From Blasia pusilla (lineage: Eukaryota > Marchantiophyta > Marchantiopsida > Blasiales): DNA of 64,000 nt. Positions within the stretch are counted from its first letter, which is position 1, and each line of letters starts with the position of its first letter. Below, in pieces: positions 54,590 through 64,000 of this stretch. The notes beneath the pieces were generated by a model, which saw nothing but the letters and a program-made list of their open reading frames with translations, was not told where the DNA came from and ran no database searches. Made by a program: the position numbers and the translations under genes. Location of the stretch: NCBI GenBank assembly GCA_050084515.1, contig CM114273.1:19344001-19408000 (forward strand). Direction: 5' to 3'.

Positions 54590-54903
54590 CTATGGTAAGT
54601 TGGAGCTCATGGATATCCCTACAATGTAAGTTCTCTAACCTCCTCATTTTAGCCAACATTGTTAGCGTACAATGTGTGAGCACATCTATTTGTGAGAGAG
54701 CTTTCTTTATGCAGAACATGCGGGAGAACATGATGAAGACTAAAAGTCGTAATAGATTAATAACAAAGAATTTGGATGCGGTTCTTAGGATTGCCTTAGA
54801 GGGGAAGATACTAGATTACCGGGACTTGTCGGTGAATCTTTATTTCTTTGGGAAAATTCAACATATTTTAGATATTTATGTTCTAATCGAGAGATATGTT
54901 TAG
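54590..54903 (+). pseudogene. hAT-type transposase C-terminal relic
   Basis: The open frame reads FSNLLILANIVSVQCVSTSI then CERAFFMQNMRENMMKTKSR and LDAVLRIALEG, matching the dimerisation-region pattern of hAT-like and ZNF862-like proteins (VSTAAVERGFSxQN...KTKLRNRL). Only the C-terminus is present and the catalytic core is lost. It lies just after copy C. An independent hAT N-terminal relic is at 8705-9330. Confidence 0.75.
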
Positions 54904-56780
54904 GATACGGATATTCCATTAGAGTCTTGAGATGTAGATGTATCTCCAAGTGTAGTAGTTATGGATGTGTAAGGTGGGTGGGGAGAAAGGTAAGAAGGGT
55001 CCCTTTCCTAATACATTGAAGCTTTAGTCTAGAAACTTGAATGTTTTATGAAGGGGGAAAGCTCCTTGGCTCCCAATTGGTGGGAGGCCTAGCCTGGTTC
55101 AAATCCTGCCAAGGATGTTCAAGAAAATTAGTTCTAAGGGGAAGGGGATTGAAGAGTTCAAGATGGTGAAGAGGTAGGCCACATTGCAGAGTGCAAACTA
55201 TGAGGTTTTTTGAACTTTATTTTGGTCTCCTTCCAAGTCCTCAAAGGAGCCAGGGAAAAATTTAGCCGGCTTGTTTCCCGGGCGACCTCGGACTGATGAG
55301 AAATGAAATTTAAAAAAAAGGAAAATTCAAAAATAATTGGGATAAAAATCACTCAGAAATTTCCCGTCCATTTAAAAAATGTCTTTTCCAACCAGATAAG
55401 TATTTTGACCCTCCAAACCATATGTTAGAAAGTCACTGGTTTCCAAGGAAAGCTATCCGAAATTGAATGTGATATGCCAACGAAATTGAGTGGTATTGAA
55501 GAAGATTATGGTCCGTGCCAATACAAACTCGACACATGTGTAACGTTTAACATTGGGGAAGTAACGTGAATAATAACATGAATCATACTTTTACGGATAT
55601 GATGGACCGGTTAATTTCATTACCAAATTTCAATTGGCATGATGGGATGCACACTAGCAAATGAGAAAACGGATTCGGAAATGGTTAAATCCAAGAAGAA
55701 GTTATGATCCACAAAGATGTGGTGGATGACAACGTCGGATGCGCATGGTCAAAACACGAAGCAAACATGAACACGGAGCAAGATCATGCCAAATGACTAG
55801 GTTCAAGAGCAGAGACTCTAGGCGTAAAATCACATTGGGTGACAACCCCTTCGCCCCCTTTCCCCATGTGGCGTCCGTTTAGCCTCCTACTTACTAGCTA
55901 ATCAAGCAACCGAAAAAACTCAACCAACGGCTCGCAGGCCACTCGCATCCATTATTTAGGGCCGGGATCTCCAGGCCTCCGGGTGAGGTTCGTAAATGGA
56001 CACGTGACATTACAGGATTAATCATGAATATCCCTGAGCAACATACACCGTCCACAACACTGTTTAACTTTCCCCCCCGTTCTCTCATTTTCAGGAATCA
56101 GGTCTGGACAGGAACTCCGACGCAATATGAGACCTTAGGAAAGTGCGGCACTGTTGCAGTTTCTTCGAAAACAACCACGAAACGAAAAACATGTTTTATC
56201 TGCCTAGACGTCATATTTGGCGTCGTGGCCATTTGAGCGCTGATTATTAGTTAATTAAAATAACAAAACACCAGACAAACGTACTATGCCTTACTCTATT
56301 TAAACCTACACAGAAGTGACGCAGCACAGCAGTCCAGATTACTGGTAATCCCAACTAGTGGTCCCCACGGGAGAAGTGCCCGGCGAACGAATGAGGCCCG
56401 TCTTTTCCCAAGGTAAGAGCTAGCAAACTAGGGCCCACCGACTTCATGCGGGCACGGAGATTTCCTAAACTAATCATATTTATTTATTTACTTATTTAAG
56501 CTGGAAGGGAGGTGACGGAGAGAATGCGACAAAGACATACGTCTTTCCAATACGTCTTTCCATTTAGTTGGGGGAATGCCCCTTCTTCCTTTTCTGGTCA
56601 TGTGGCCTCCTTTTCTGGTGATGTGGCCTTCAGGTTTTGACTCCTTGAGTCCTCCTCCTTTGTATTTCCGATGGGTTTTCCATCACACGTTTTTATCAAA
56701 GTGCATCTTTTCTTAAAAAATTTAGTTGGGGTGTGAGTCGATGAGGTGGAACCGTGGAAGGAGGAGGAGGGACCCGAGGG
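54904..56780. other. Non-coding stretch, nothing firm
   Basis: Mixed repeats. GGTTCAAATCC at about 55097 resembles a pol III B box, but no tRNA fold was found. CTTTTCTGGT.ATGTGGCCT is tandemly duplicated near 56592-56630. No gene recognised. Confidence 0.4.
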
Positions 56781-56785
56781 ACCCG

Positions 56786-57115
56786 GGCAGGGTCCGGGAG
56801 TTTTTTCGTGACCCCGGTCTCTACAAACCCGAGTGGAAATTTTCAAAGTTTTCTTCATTCCAGCGGCTAAACAGATACGAATGCAAAGGACAACCTCCCT
56901 GAACCTTCGGTTTTTGGCGGGTAATTCACAACATGACTCGGAAATTCTCAAATTCTACCGGCCAGTTCAACACGTAACCCCGGTTCTCCCCGGACATTGC
57001 AACGGGACAGGGTCGGGGGAGTTTTTCCGTGACAATTTCCGGTCTCTACAAAACCGAGCGGCAATTTTTGAAGAACCCCGGTTCTCCGCGGACATTGCAG
57101 CGGGAGGTCAGTGAG
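56786..57115. repeat. Imperfect repeat with GGTCTCTACAAA and CCCGGTTCTCC motifs
   Basis: Units at about 56786-56845, 56978-57075 and 57076-57115 share CAGGGTCSGGGGAGTTTTT, CCGTGAC, CGGTCTCTACAAAMCCGAG and CCCCGGTTCTCC.CGGACATTGCARCGGGA in the same order, but unit ends differ. Confidence 0.6.
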
Positions 57116-59044
57116 CGGAAGGCGGGGAGAGCGACTTGCAGCGAGCACATGGATGCGATTTTAAAATGACGACCAGAGCGAGCCAGCGATCGCGCGTGCT
57201 GAGCCTTGGTGAGTAGCACCAGATGCAATTACAAGGCCGCTACGAGCCTACTAGCAGAGGGGCACCAGTATAGGGAGAGCTAGTAGGGGAGCGCAGGGCA
57301 CGGGAAATCATGACGGTGCAATTGTTTATTGATTCATCGGTCGATCGTCCTACCAATCGAGGCATGTGGTTGACACAGCATCATCATCATCATCGCTTCC
57401 CCTGACTGGTCTGGCGATTTTCGTTTCAACACATGCTCCATTTTCTCCGCTACATTCGCTGGATATTTCTTCGTCCTTCCAAAAGAAACTTCCCAAGTAC
57501 GACATGTAGCTGGGTCTCGGCAGATTTCGAATTCCTCCTGTCCCGATCCTGTTGGCTTTTACAGCATGCACTTGAGAAACATTTGACTTCATCTCTGAAA
57601 GACCGCCCGCGCTCTCGCCGTACACACGGCTTTATTCGGGATCATGATGGAAGAGGAACGTAGAGGAATTCTCACGTCATTAATCAGGGCTGTTTACGGC
57701 ACTGCCGATGTCCTTTAACGATGAATGTACTAAGGGCTTGGTCAGTGGAAGGGCACTGTTTCGTGTCACATTTAAGCGGTTCAACTGTTATCTTCCTGTT
57801 TTCCACAGGAGATTGTCGCTCCAGGTTTAGATAGATAGAGTAGACGACAGACACGGATGATAGGTTGGCGAAGGTGGAAGTGGTCCAACTGTAGGAAAAG
57901 TTGAGGTTAATTTGACACGTTGCAAGACTAGCGTAGGAGTGGGTTTCAAGGCAGAAATTCCGCTGCTGTTGACCGTCCGCATCACTGCCACACTGGACGT
58001 CTCATGAGTTTTAAATTAACTTGTGCTCCCCTTGAGAGCCGGAAAGAATTCCCATCTCCGGGCTCTCGTTTCTGTCTCCCTCCCTAGCTCGTCCTGTTTG
58101 CCTCTCGTTTCTAGCAAATAGGAAAGGTCTGCTCGTCCTATACCTTCTTCTTGAATTGAAATTGAAAAGTGGAACAGACTCACACATTATTTGCTCAATT
58201 CAATGCTTTGAGAGCATTGCTCGAGATAGCGGACGCGGCCTTTCTTCCTAGGCCATGGGACGTGACCGAGAAGCCAGGGTATATCCAATGCCCAATAACT
58301 AATGTCCTGACTCGAAAGCTGCAGAGATCCACGACGCTCCATGTTCGAGCTAGTGAACGTGCAACCTCGTTTACAATTCTGGCCGGAAACCATTGGTCGT
58401 CATGATGTAAGGATTGGTAAGCAGCCTGGAAAGGAAAGAAAACGAAGGAGACCAAACTCATGACAAATTTAAACAAGATACTAGCTGGGTCCCTTCCATC
58501 TCAAATTAGGTAGGTTGCGGTGCTGACAGATTCGATTTTCTGGAGGAATGAACAGTTCGCACTTTTTATCGGTTTGTGTATCTGCCCTGGCTCTCTCTAG
58601 GTGTCTGAGAATCATTATCTATTACCCTTGGGCGTCATGGTTCTAGATCTTGCCCTCTCCGTGCGTTTGACGAGGAGCCAATATTTTATTATGCGCGTCC
58701 ACAATATATCTGTCAACCGCCCTCCTCTTACTTACGTACATGTGCTGAAACTGTACATGTGACATTCGAATACGAACCAACACAGCTTATTGGTGTCCAC
58801 AATCTGGTGCTTGCACTCGCGCGGTGCAAGGCTCAGGGCTTCCATAAAGAGACATAACTTCAAGTTGTCCTACTGAATAATTCATCTGCTCAGCACCATG
58901 GAATGCAATTGATAGGGTTTGAGAACGCTGGATAATACCAAAGCTTCATGATCACTTTTTCCTTTTTTCAGCGGAAAGTGAAACATGAAAGATTATTCTT
59001 CATGACATCCGCAGGGCCTGGCGGATATCATAGAGAGAGTAGCC
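57116..59044. other. Intergenic region, no gene recognised
   Basis: Balanced composition. The short ORFs have no known domains. Nothing further to report. Confidence 0.4.
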
Positions 59045-59214
59045 CCTTCCTGGTAAGTTTCCCCCTGTTTAATCAAATCAAGCTGCAGGCTCCATTCCTG
59101 GTGGTGCCCTTCCGTTAATTCCTTCAAGTTTCAGCCATACTTCCCCCAACCCAAAAACTCTGAATTCTCAGAAGGTTTTAACGGGGTCATCCAATTAGCA
59201 TCTGCCAATCCCTA

Positions 59215-59250
<36 letters not shown>

Positions 59251-59365
59251 GTCTTCCACCCCCAACTTCCATTCTTGATTAATGAAAACATCTTGGCAAA
59301 TGCTTTTGCAGAAGTTCTCTTTAATAAATCAAGAATGTCACCTGTGACAATGAAATACGAAATGA
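59045..59365 (-). pseudogene. Decayed 18S rRNA fragment
   Basis: On the minus strand the sequence follows nuclear 18S rRNA from TTTCGTATTTCATTGTCACAG through CATTTGCCAAGATGTTTTC, ATACCGTCCTAGTCTCAACC, ATAAACGATGCCGACTAGG and AGGAATTAACGGAAGGGCACC to GGGGGAAACTTACCAGGAAG. There are many substitutions and small deletions, so it is an old inserted copy, not a working rRNA gene. It covers about 320 bases from the middle of the molecule. Confidence 0.9.
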
Positions 59366-62129
59366 CCCCACCTACTATATACTCCCCTTTTTCCGAGTTT
59401 CAAAATTTGGGAGCTTCAGGGATCAAGGAACTATTGCAGAAGTACAATCGAGTCAGCGATCGTTGCATAGGTCGTACATACAGGCAACGACTGGCCAACA
59501 AGAAGACAATAGCGGAGATCCTTTTGTTGCTCTTGGTAATGATTTTTCATTAAATTCGAGATTTTCCTTTATTTTTAAGCTCGAACGGACAGTTTGAAGC
59601 GGGACCATATCAAACTCCTCCTTTGATACTGCCAACTCTATTTGTTTGTGGTCTCATCGAGATTATGGAATTACTAATTGACAACTCTCGAAAGATGCCA
59701 ATAATTAGGTCCCAATTTTTTTAATATGTGGCGAGGCTAGTCGTTTCTGTGTTCTCTACAGTTGAAATTATCCAGCGACAACCTTTCTATCATTGATCTT
59801 GAACTTCGCCCCTTTCTTAGAAGAATTCAACTAGATGTAGATCCATGTTGGAATCGTGATTCTTTTGAGAATTTCGGCTAGTGTTTCTTGGGATTCACAT
59901 TTTACCTTGGTGTTGGTCTCCATTGATTCGGATTCGTCATTCACTTCATTTGCAGTTTTGTGACTTCACCCTTTCCAAGCTCTATCGGCAATCCCGTCAT
60001 GTGTTTCCGATTACGTCAACCCACTCTTTACTTAGGCTCTCTAAAGTTGGGTATGAGTCGAGTAGTTCTTGGTGCCCATGCACTGATCTGTATTCTAGTC
60101 TGGTAATCCACACGGTCTAGACTTGTGGTGCGAGAGCTGCGGTTGGAAATCATAGAGGTCCTAATATGGCCTGACCTCGATTCAATGCCTTAGGTATTTC
60201 TCATTCAACATTCGACTATTGTGCAGTCCTTGCTTGCTGCACGCTAATCCACTGCTGATCTACTTTGTGTTCTTTCGCAACTCTCGTCGATATTGAATAC
60301 TGCTCTCTTCGATCTGAAGCTCAATTTAGGTTTGTCCAATCTGACCAGGGCTCAATTCCTTTGTGTCTCCACTGCTCTCCAAACTAAACAGCTTCTGCGT
60401 TGTCCTCGCTGCGAAATAATGCTCAGAAAGTGATTTGTGTCTCCTTTCCATCTCCATCCAGGTCAGACTCCAATGGCTAGTACCCTCTAGTGTAACCTTC
60501 GCGGTAGGTGCATGTGATTAATACAATGTGGCTACAACGGCAGGAACCAGATAGAGTCCGTGGCTTACTAACCAGACTAGGACGGTGAAGCCCTCGCTAA
60601 GTGAAGCATTCCTTTCCGCTGGATCTGTGTAGCGTGTTCATGAAGTAGAGATCACATTCTAAATGCCTCTACTGTAGCCGGGAGTAGTTGATGTCATGGC
60701 TGCAGCCTTACTGCCTGTCCCCTAGTGTATAAACGAGACTGCCCAGGAATGAACGAGACCTCTGAGCACAATGCCACATGTGGATCCGATCCTCCCTCCC
60801 CTACGGACTATGCTTAACGAACGAACTACACGTTCTTGCAGACGTACGCTGCATTATTACTTTTCAGATTATTTATTGCGAGACTCATCAGACCAGATAT
60901 CAAGCCTTTTCCCAGAGTTCAAAAGTTTCTTGCGGGGCCACTCTTTTGAAAGGGAGTTGGAGCTCTCCCTCCCCAACTATGACGCGGACTGACACTTTGT
61001 GACAGTTTACTATGTGGAAGGTTAGGACGTGCACAGCCATGGCAGCAAAAGCCAATAACTGTCATGCTGAGCGAGAGAAATTGAGCGGTCAAGAATCGTT
61101 TTTCCAAGCTCGTTGATCACGAAGAAGTTGGCTACGTTTCAGGAGCACTTGATTGGAGATTTGAATGACTCAAAACGGGTGCTTTTGAAGGAAATTCACA
61201 TAAGAAAAGGGTGTTGCTCGGATCATATGTTGACATTGGTTGTTTCGTAAGTATATGAATGTGAATCACTTCATGCTTTGGCCAGGTGTCTAAGAATCTT
61301 TTGGGATGTATTATGATCAAACATGCATCTTAAGAGACGCATCCATGATCCCCAAAACTCCATTTATCTCAAGGTTGTTCAATTTTGAAGGGCATTTTTA
61401 TCGACTAGTACATTTATGCCAAAAGGACAATGTCATTTTCGATGGCTAAGGAGAGCTCATCATTTCCCTCCCTTTAAAGCAAGGAAGGGACTTTCTTCGA
61501 TTTCATATGTACCTCAAGATAGAGCCATTGGGAACTCCATCTTCCTCATTTCTTTATACCAACCCACTCATAATTAGTTTTTACTCTTTTTCATAGCTCC
61601 ACACTTTAAGGAATGTAGAGGGTCTAATTCTATCCCCTATCACAAATCTCACTTCCTCACGGGAGGCTACGTAGAAAGATAGTGGGACAAAGCTGGACTC
61701 TTTTCTCTATTCTTTTGGCATGATTTTTAGAGAGACACAAAAGCTTACTTGGAGGCTTAGAGGGGTCTTTGCAGTTCTCATATTAGAGGTTCATTTGACC
61801 TATTACCTTGAAGGCCGAAGCTGATCTTTATGTAAAGATCACCCTTGGCTTTATGAGTGGCATTCTTGGATAGATTACTATTTGTTATGCGTCTAGTAGC
61901 ACATTATGAGGATTTTGTGGTTGGTGATGACACTTGGACCTATAGGGCTAAATGAGATGTGTCATGTAGGATGTACTCTTTCGAGAGGCTTTGCTATCTT
62001 ATGTTGATACTTGGATGGATTGGGAGGGCATGCTTACTCTTGCCAAATGGTCATTTATCGCTTATTGTGCATCGGAAACTTATGCACACATGTTACGATG
62101 GAGTTTCTAGGAGGGATTATATTCCTAAT
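59366..62129. other. Non-coding stretch, nothing recognised
   Basis: Several short ORFs of no known family. The part after 61300 is AT-rich and repeat-like. Confidence 0.4.
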
Positions 62130-62545
62130 TTTTGTGACCCTCATAACCAAACGAGCGCCAAGAGGAACATCAAAACTCTAGTGGGCTTCCGCTAGGATGG
62201 TTTGCGCATTGGAGAGGTCTCTTGAATGAAACACAAGATATGAGACATGAAGAAGGTTGAGCGTTTCATGTGTTTATGGTCGCAACTAGGAAACTTGAAC
62301 CGAACGCGAACCAAGACTTAAGAGGAGTCGAGTCTAGGAAGAGAGGTTGCCAAAGAGGTGAGAACTGAATTTGGAACTTAACTAGTGTTTGGGTTTTTGA
62401 CTGTATTTTGGACTATAAATTTGAGTCCTAAGATGAGTTTTGGACAAATAAGGTAGTGTTAGAAAGCTTATGCAAAGTCAGTCCCAACAGACCAAAGATC
62501 TGTGAGTCAGCAAACGCACAAGTAGAGGCTAAGAAACTTCCCATG
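62130..62545 (+). repeat. Partial LTR-like repeat of copy F family
   Basis: It matches 36605-37130 in order: GTGACCCTCATAACC, CATCAAAACTCTAGTGGGCT, TTGAGCGTTTCATGTGTTTA, TTGGAACTTAACTAGTGTTTGGG and so on. It ends where a copia relic begins on the other strand, so one has broken the other. Confidence 0.6.
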
Positions 62546-63227
62546 AGCGTAGCCAATGAAGATACATCTTTCAGATTTGGGGTAGAATTTTGGACGTCTT
62601 TCAAAATGAACACGAGCATAAAAAATACAAAAAAATACTTTCAAGAAGAAGAAATCAGGTATACTTCTTATGAAGACTTCGGATGGAGTCTTATCATGAA
62701 CTCTTGTTGTTGGAGTTTGGTTGATTAAGAAGACTGCACACACTACAACCCTGCCCAATACATCTTAGGCATGTTCTTTTCATTTAACATGACACATGTC
62801 GCCTCAACAATATGTCGATTCTTCCTCTCAGCCACTTCATTTTGTTGTGGAATGTAACATCAAGTCACTTGTCGTTCGATACCATTATGATGAAAGTAGT
62901 CATCAAAATCTGTTGAAAGGTACTCTCCTCAACAATCATAACGTAATTTGAGAGAATGTGTTCTCTAGTCTACTTCTCTACCATAATTTTGAATACTTGA
63001 AACATTGAGAATACCTCTGACTTGGATTTCAGAAAGTATATCCATATATACCTAGAGAAGTCATCAATAAATAAAACAAAGTATCGGAATCTAGTAAGGC
63101 TATGTTGTGATGTTGTCCCCACATCACTGTGAATCAACTCCAATATCTTAGATGCTCTTCTAACTTTTTTTGGAAATGGAAATCTAGCTTTTTTTCCAAA
63201 TTGGCAAGCAGGGCATACCTCTAACAT
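62545..63227 (-). pseudogene. Copia integrase, degraded
   Basis: Frame 62970-63227 has CPACQFGKKARFPFPKK (zinc-binding end) and ILELIHSDVGTTSQ with the first catalytic Asp, then FVLFIDDFSRYIWIYFLKSK. Around 62930 LRYDC*GEYLS stands for the usual LRSDNGGEYLS, so the second catalytic region is damaged. PQQNEVAERKNRHIVE has the final Glu. The frame at 62507-62758 continues INQTPTTRVHDKTPSEVF and FYPKSERCIFIGYA, then breaks at the LTR-like repeat near 62545. Confidence 0.82.
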
Positions 63228-64000
63228 AGTAGGACTAGATAATTTATGAAGTCTTATTACTAGATTAGATGATGAAAGACTCTGTAATCTTTAAAGATTC
63301 ATATGCCCAATTCTCTTCTGCTATACATTTAGATATGTGATTTGTTGGTCGATCTGACCATATATAGCTCTTTGAATCTCTAGCATAGAAACATTTAATT
63401 TGAATATTTTGCTATATCTTCTTCCTTTGGCTATCATAGTTTGATCATCCATTGTTTCAATGAAACAAAAATCTGTGTTAAACTTCACTTGATAATCCTA
63501 TTCTACTATCTGTTTTATACAGAGATCAAATTTCTTGCAATGGTAGGAACATAGAGAACATTTCCAAGAGCACAAAGACTATTTGATACTATTGGAACTT
63601 TATCGATATGCCTAATAGGATGTAGAGTATTATCTCCTGTTAGCACTTGGTAGGATCTTGCACCGGCTCCATATTACTAGACCATTGAGCTTGTGAGGTC
63701 ATGTGATTCAATGCATTAGAGTCAATGTATCGATTAGATGTCGAGTCTTTCTTGACCATTACTCTCATATGATGAATCATGACCAAGAGACGCTGAGTTT
63801 GTAAATATTGTTGTTCTTGATTATGCCCTTGGGGTTATTGCTCCACATAGTTTTGTTGTTGTAAGCCTCTCGTTGTCATATGTGTTTTCTTCTTGAATCA
63901 AAAATTTGCATAGTGACCCTTTATCCCACAGTAATTGCATGATCTAGGGACCCTCTACTATTGACCTCGACCCCATCGGTCTCCATCATCATCAACTTAT
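63228..64000 (-). pseudogene. Copia gag/protease region, degraded
   Basis: No long frame survives. The zinc knuckle near 63930 and the protease-like IDSNALNHMTS near 63700 are the recognisable parts. The rest is decayed. The 5' LTR lies beyond the window. Confidence 0.6.

Larger units (their letters stand above)
62545..64000 (-). mobile_element. Ty1/copia retrotransposon relic, runs off window
   Basis: On the minus strand (5' to 3' from 64000 down): a CCHC knuckle (CNYCGIKGHYA at about 63930), a protease-like RYIDSNALNHMTSQAQ at about 63700 (Asp-Ser with Asn in place of Gly), a GAG-pre-integrase and integrase core at 62970-63227, an integrase middle with a stop at about 62930 and the integrase end at 62545-62758. 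This order (gag, protease, integrase before RT) defines Ty1/copia. RT is missing at the left edge. Confidence 0.85.

Noticed and set aside
55060-55120. Possible tRNA gene or tRNA-derived SINE (GGTTCAAATCC B-box-like)
   Set aside because: The T-arm does not pair, no matching A box with correct spacing and no acceptor stem were found.

Overview
This window looks like nuclear DNA from a land plant or close algal relative with a repeat-rich genome. The signs are plant-type Ty3/gypsy and Ty1/copia retrotransposons, hAT transposon pieces, a GT-AG intron in the one convincing cellular gene, a decayed nuclear 18S rRNA fragment, and long AT-rich stretches of dead repeats. I cannot name the species. 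The DNMT3-like methyltransferase (a family absent from flowering plants as far as I know) weakly favours a non-flowering plant or charophyte.

The most striking content is one Ty3/gypsy family present in at least four copies with the same coding plan, plus one short fragment (E). Copy A is on the minus strand (1 to about 8270, cut by the window edge). Copy B is on the plus strand (about 42418-45416). Copy C is on the plus strand (45417-54424) and is nearly full length. Copy D is a 3' end on the minus strand (about 41160-42060). Copy E is a minus-strand fragment (about 10455-11545). In sense order the polyprotein region reads gag with two zinc knuckles, aspartic protease, a C5 cytosine DNA methyltransferase (MTase), reverse transcriptase, RNase H, integrase, and a C-terminal PHD finger. 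The element family therefore appears to carry a chromatin writer (MTase) and a chromatin reader (PHD), an unusual design. All copies here are damaged by stops, frameshifts and deletions. The best MTase is in copy A (2611-3408 plus 2172-2624). The best RT, RNase H, integrase and PHD are in copy C.

Layout: 1-8270 copy A with a GC-rich duplicated leader. 8265-9330 a leucine-rich-repeat-like ORF joined to an hAT N-terminal (BED finger) relic. 9331-22150 AT-rich decayed repeats, including copy E with an LTR-like insert, a tandem array near 13.3-14.0 kb, unrecognised ORF relics and a roughly 200 bp repeat. 22150-35390 a higher-complexity, lower-repeat island holding a two-exon PHD-finger gene (23195-25064) and several simple and tandem repeats. 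35400-42060 a second gypsy family (copy F) interrupted by a small hAT-like element, its LTR-like repeats in both orientations, a solo-LTR-like unit and copy D. 42418-54424 copies B and C joined through back-to-back LTRs. 54425-64000 an hAT C-terminal relic, intergenic DNA with an 18S rRNA relic, another LTR-like piece and a Ty1/copia relic running off the window end.

Working hypothesis for the DNMT/PHD family: the integrase-linked PHD finger could steer insertion toward particular histone H3 states, while the MTase could methylate the element's own DNA or the target. This is inference. The sequence supports the domains and their shared order, not activity.
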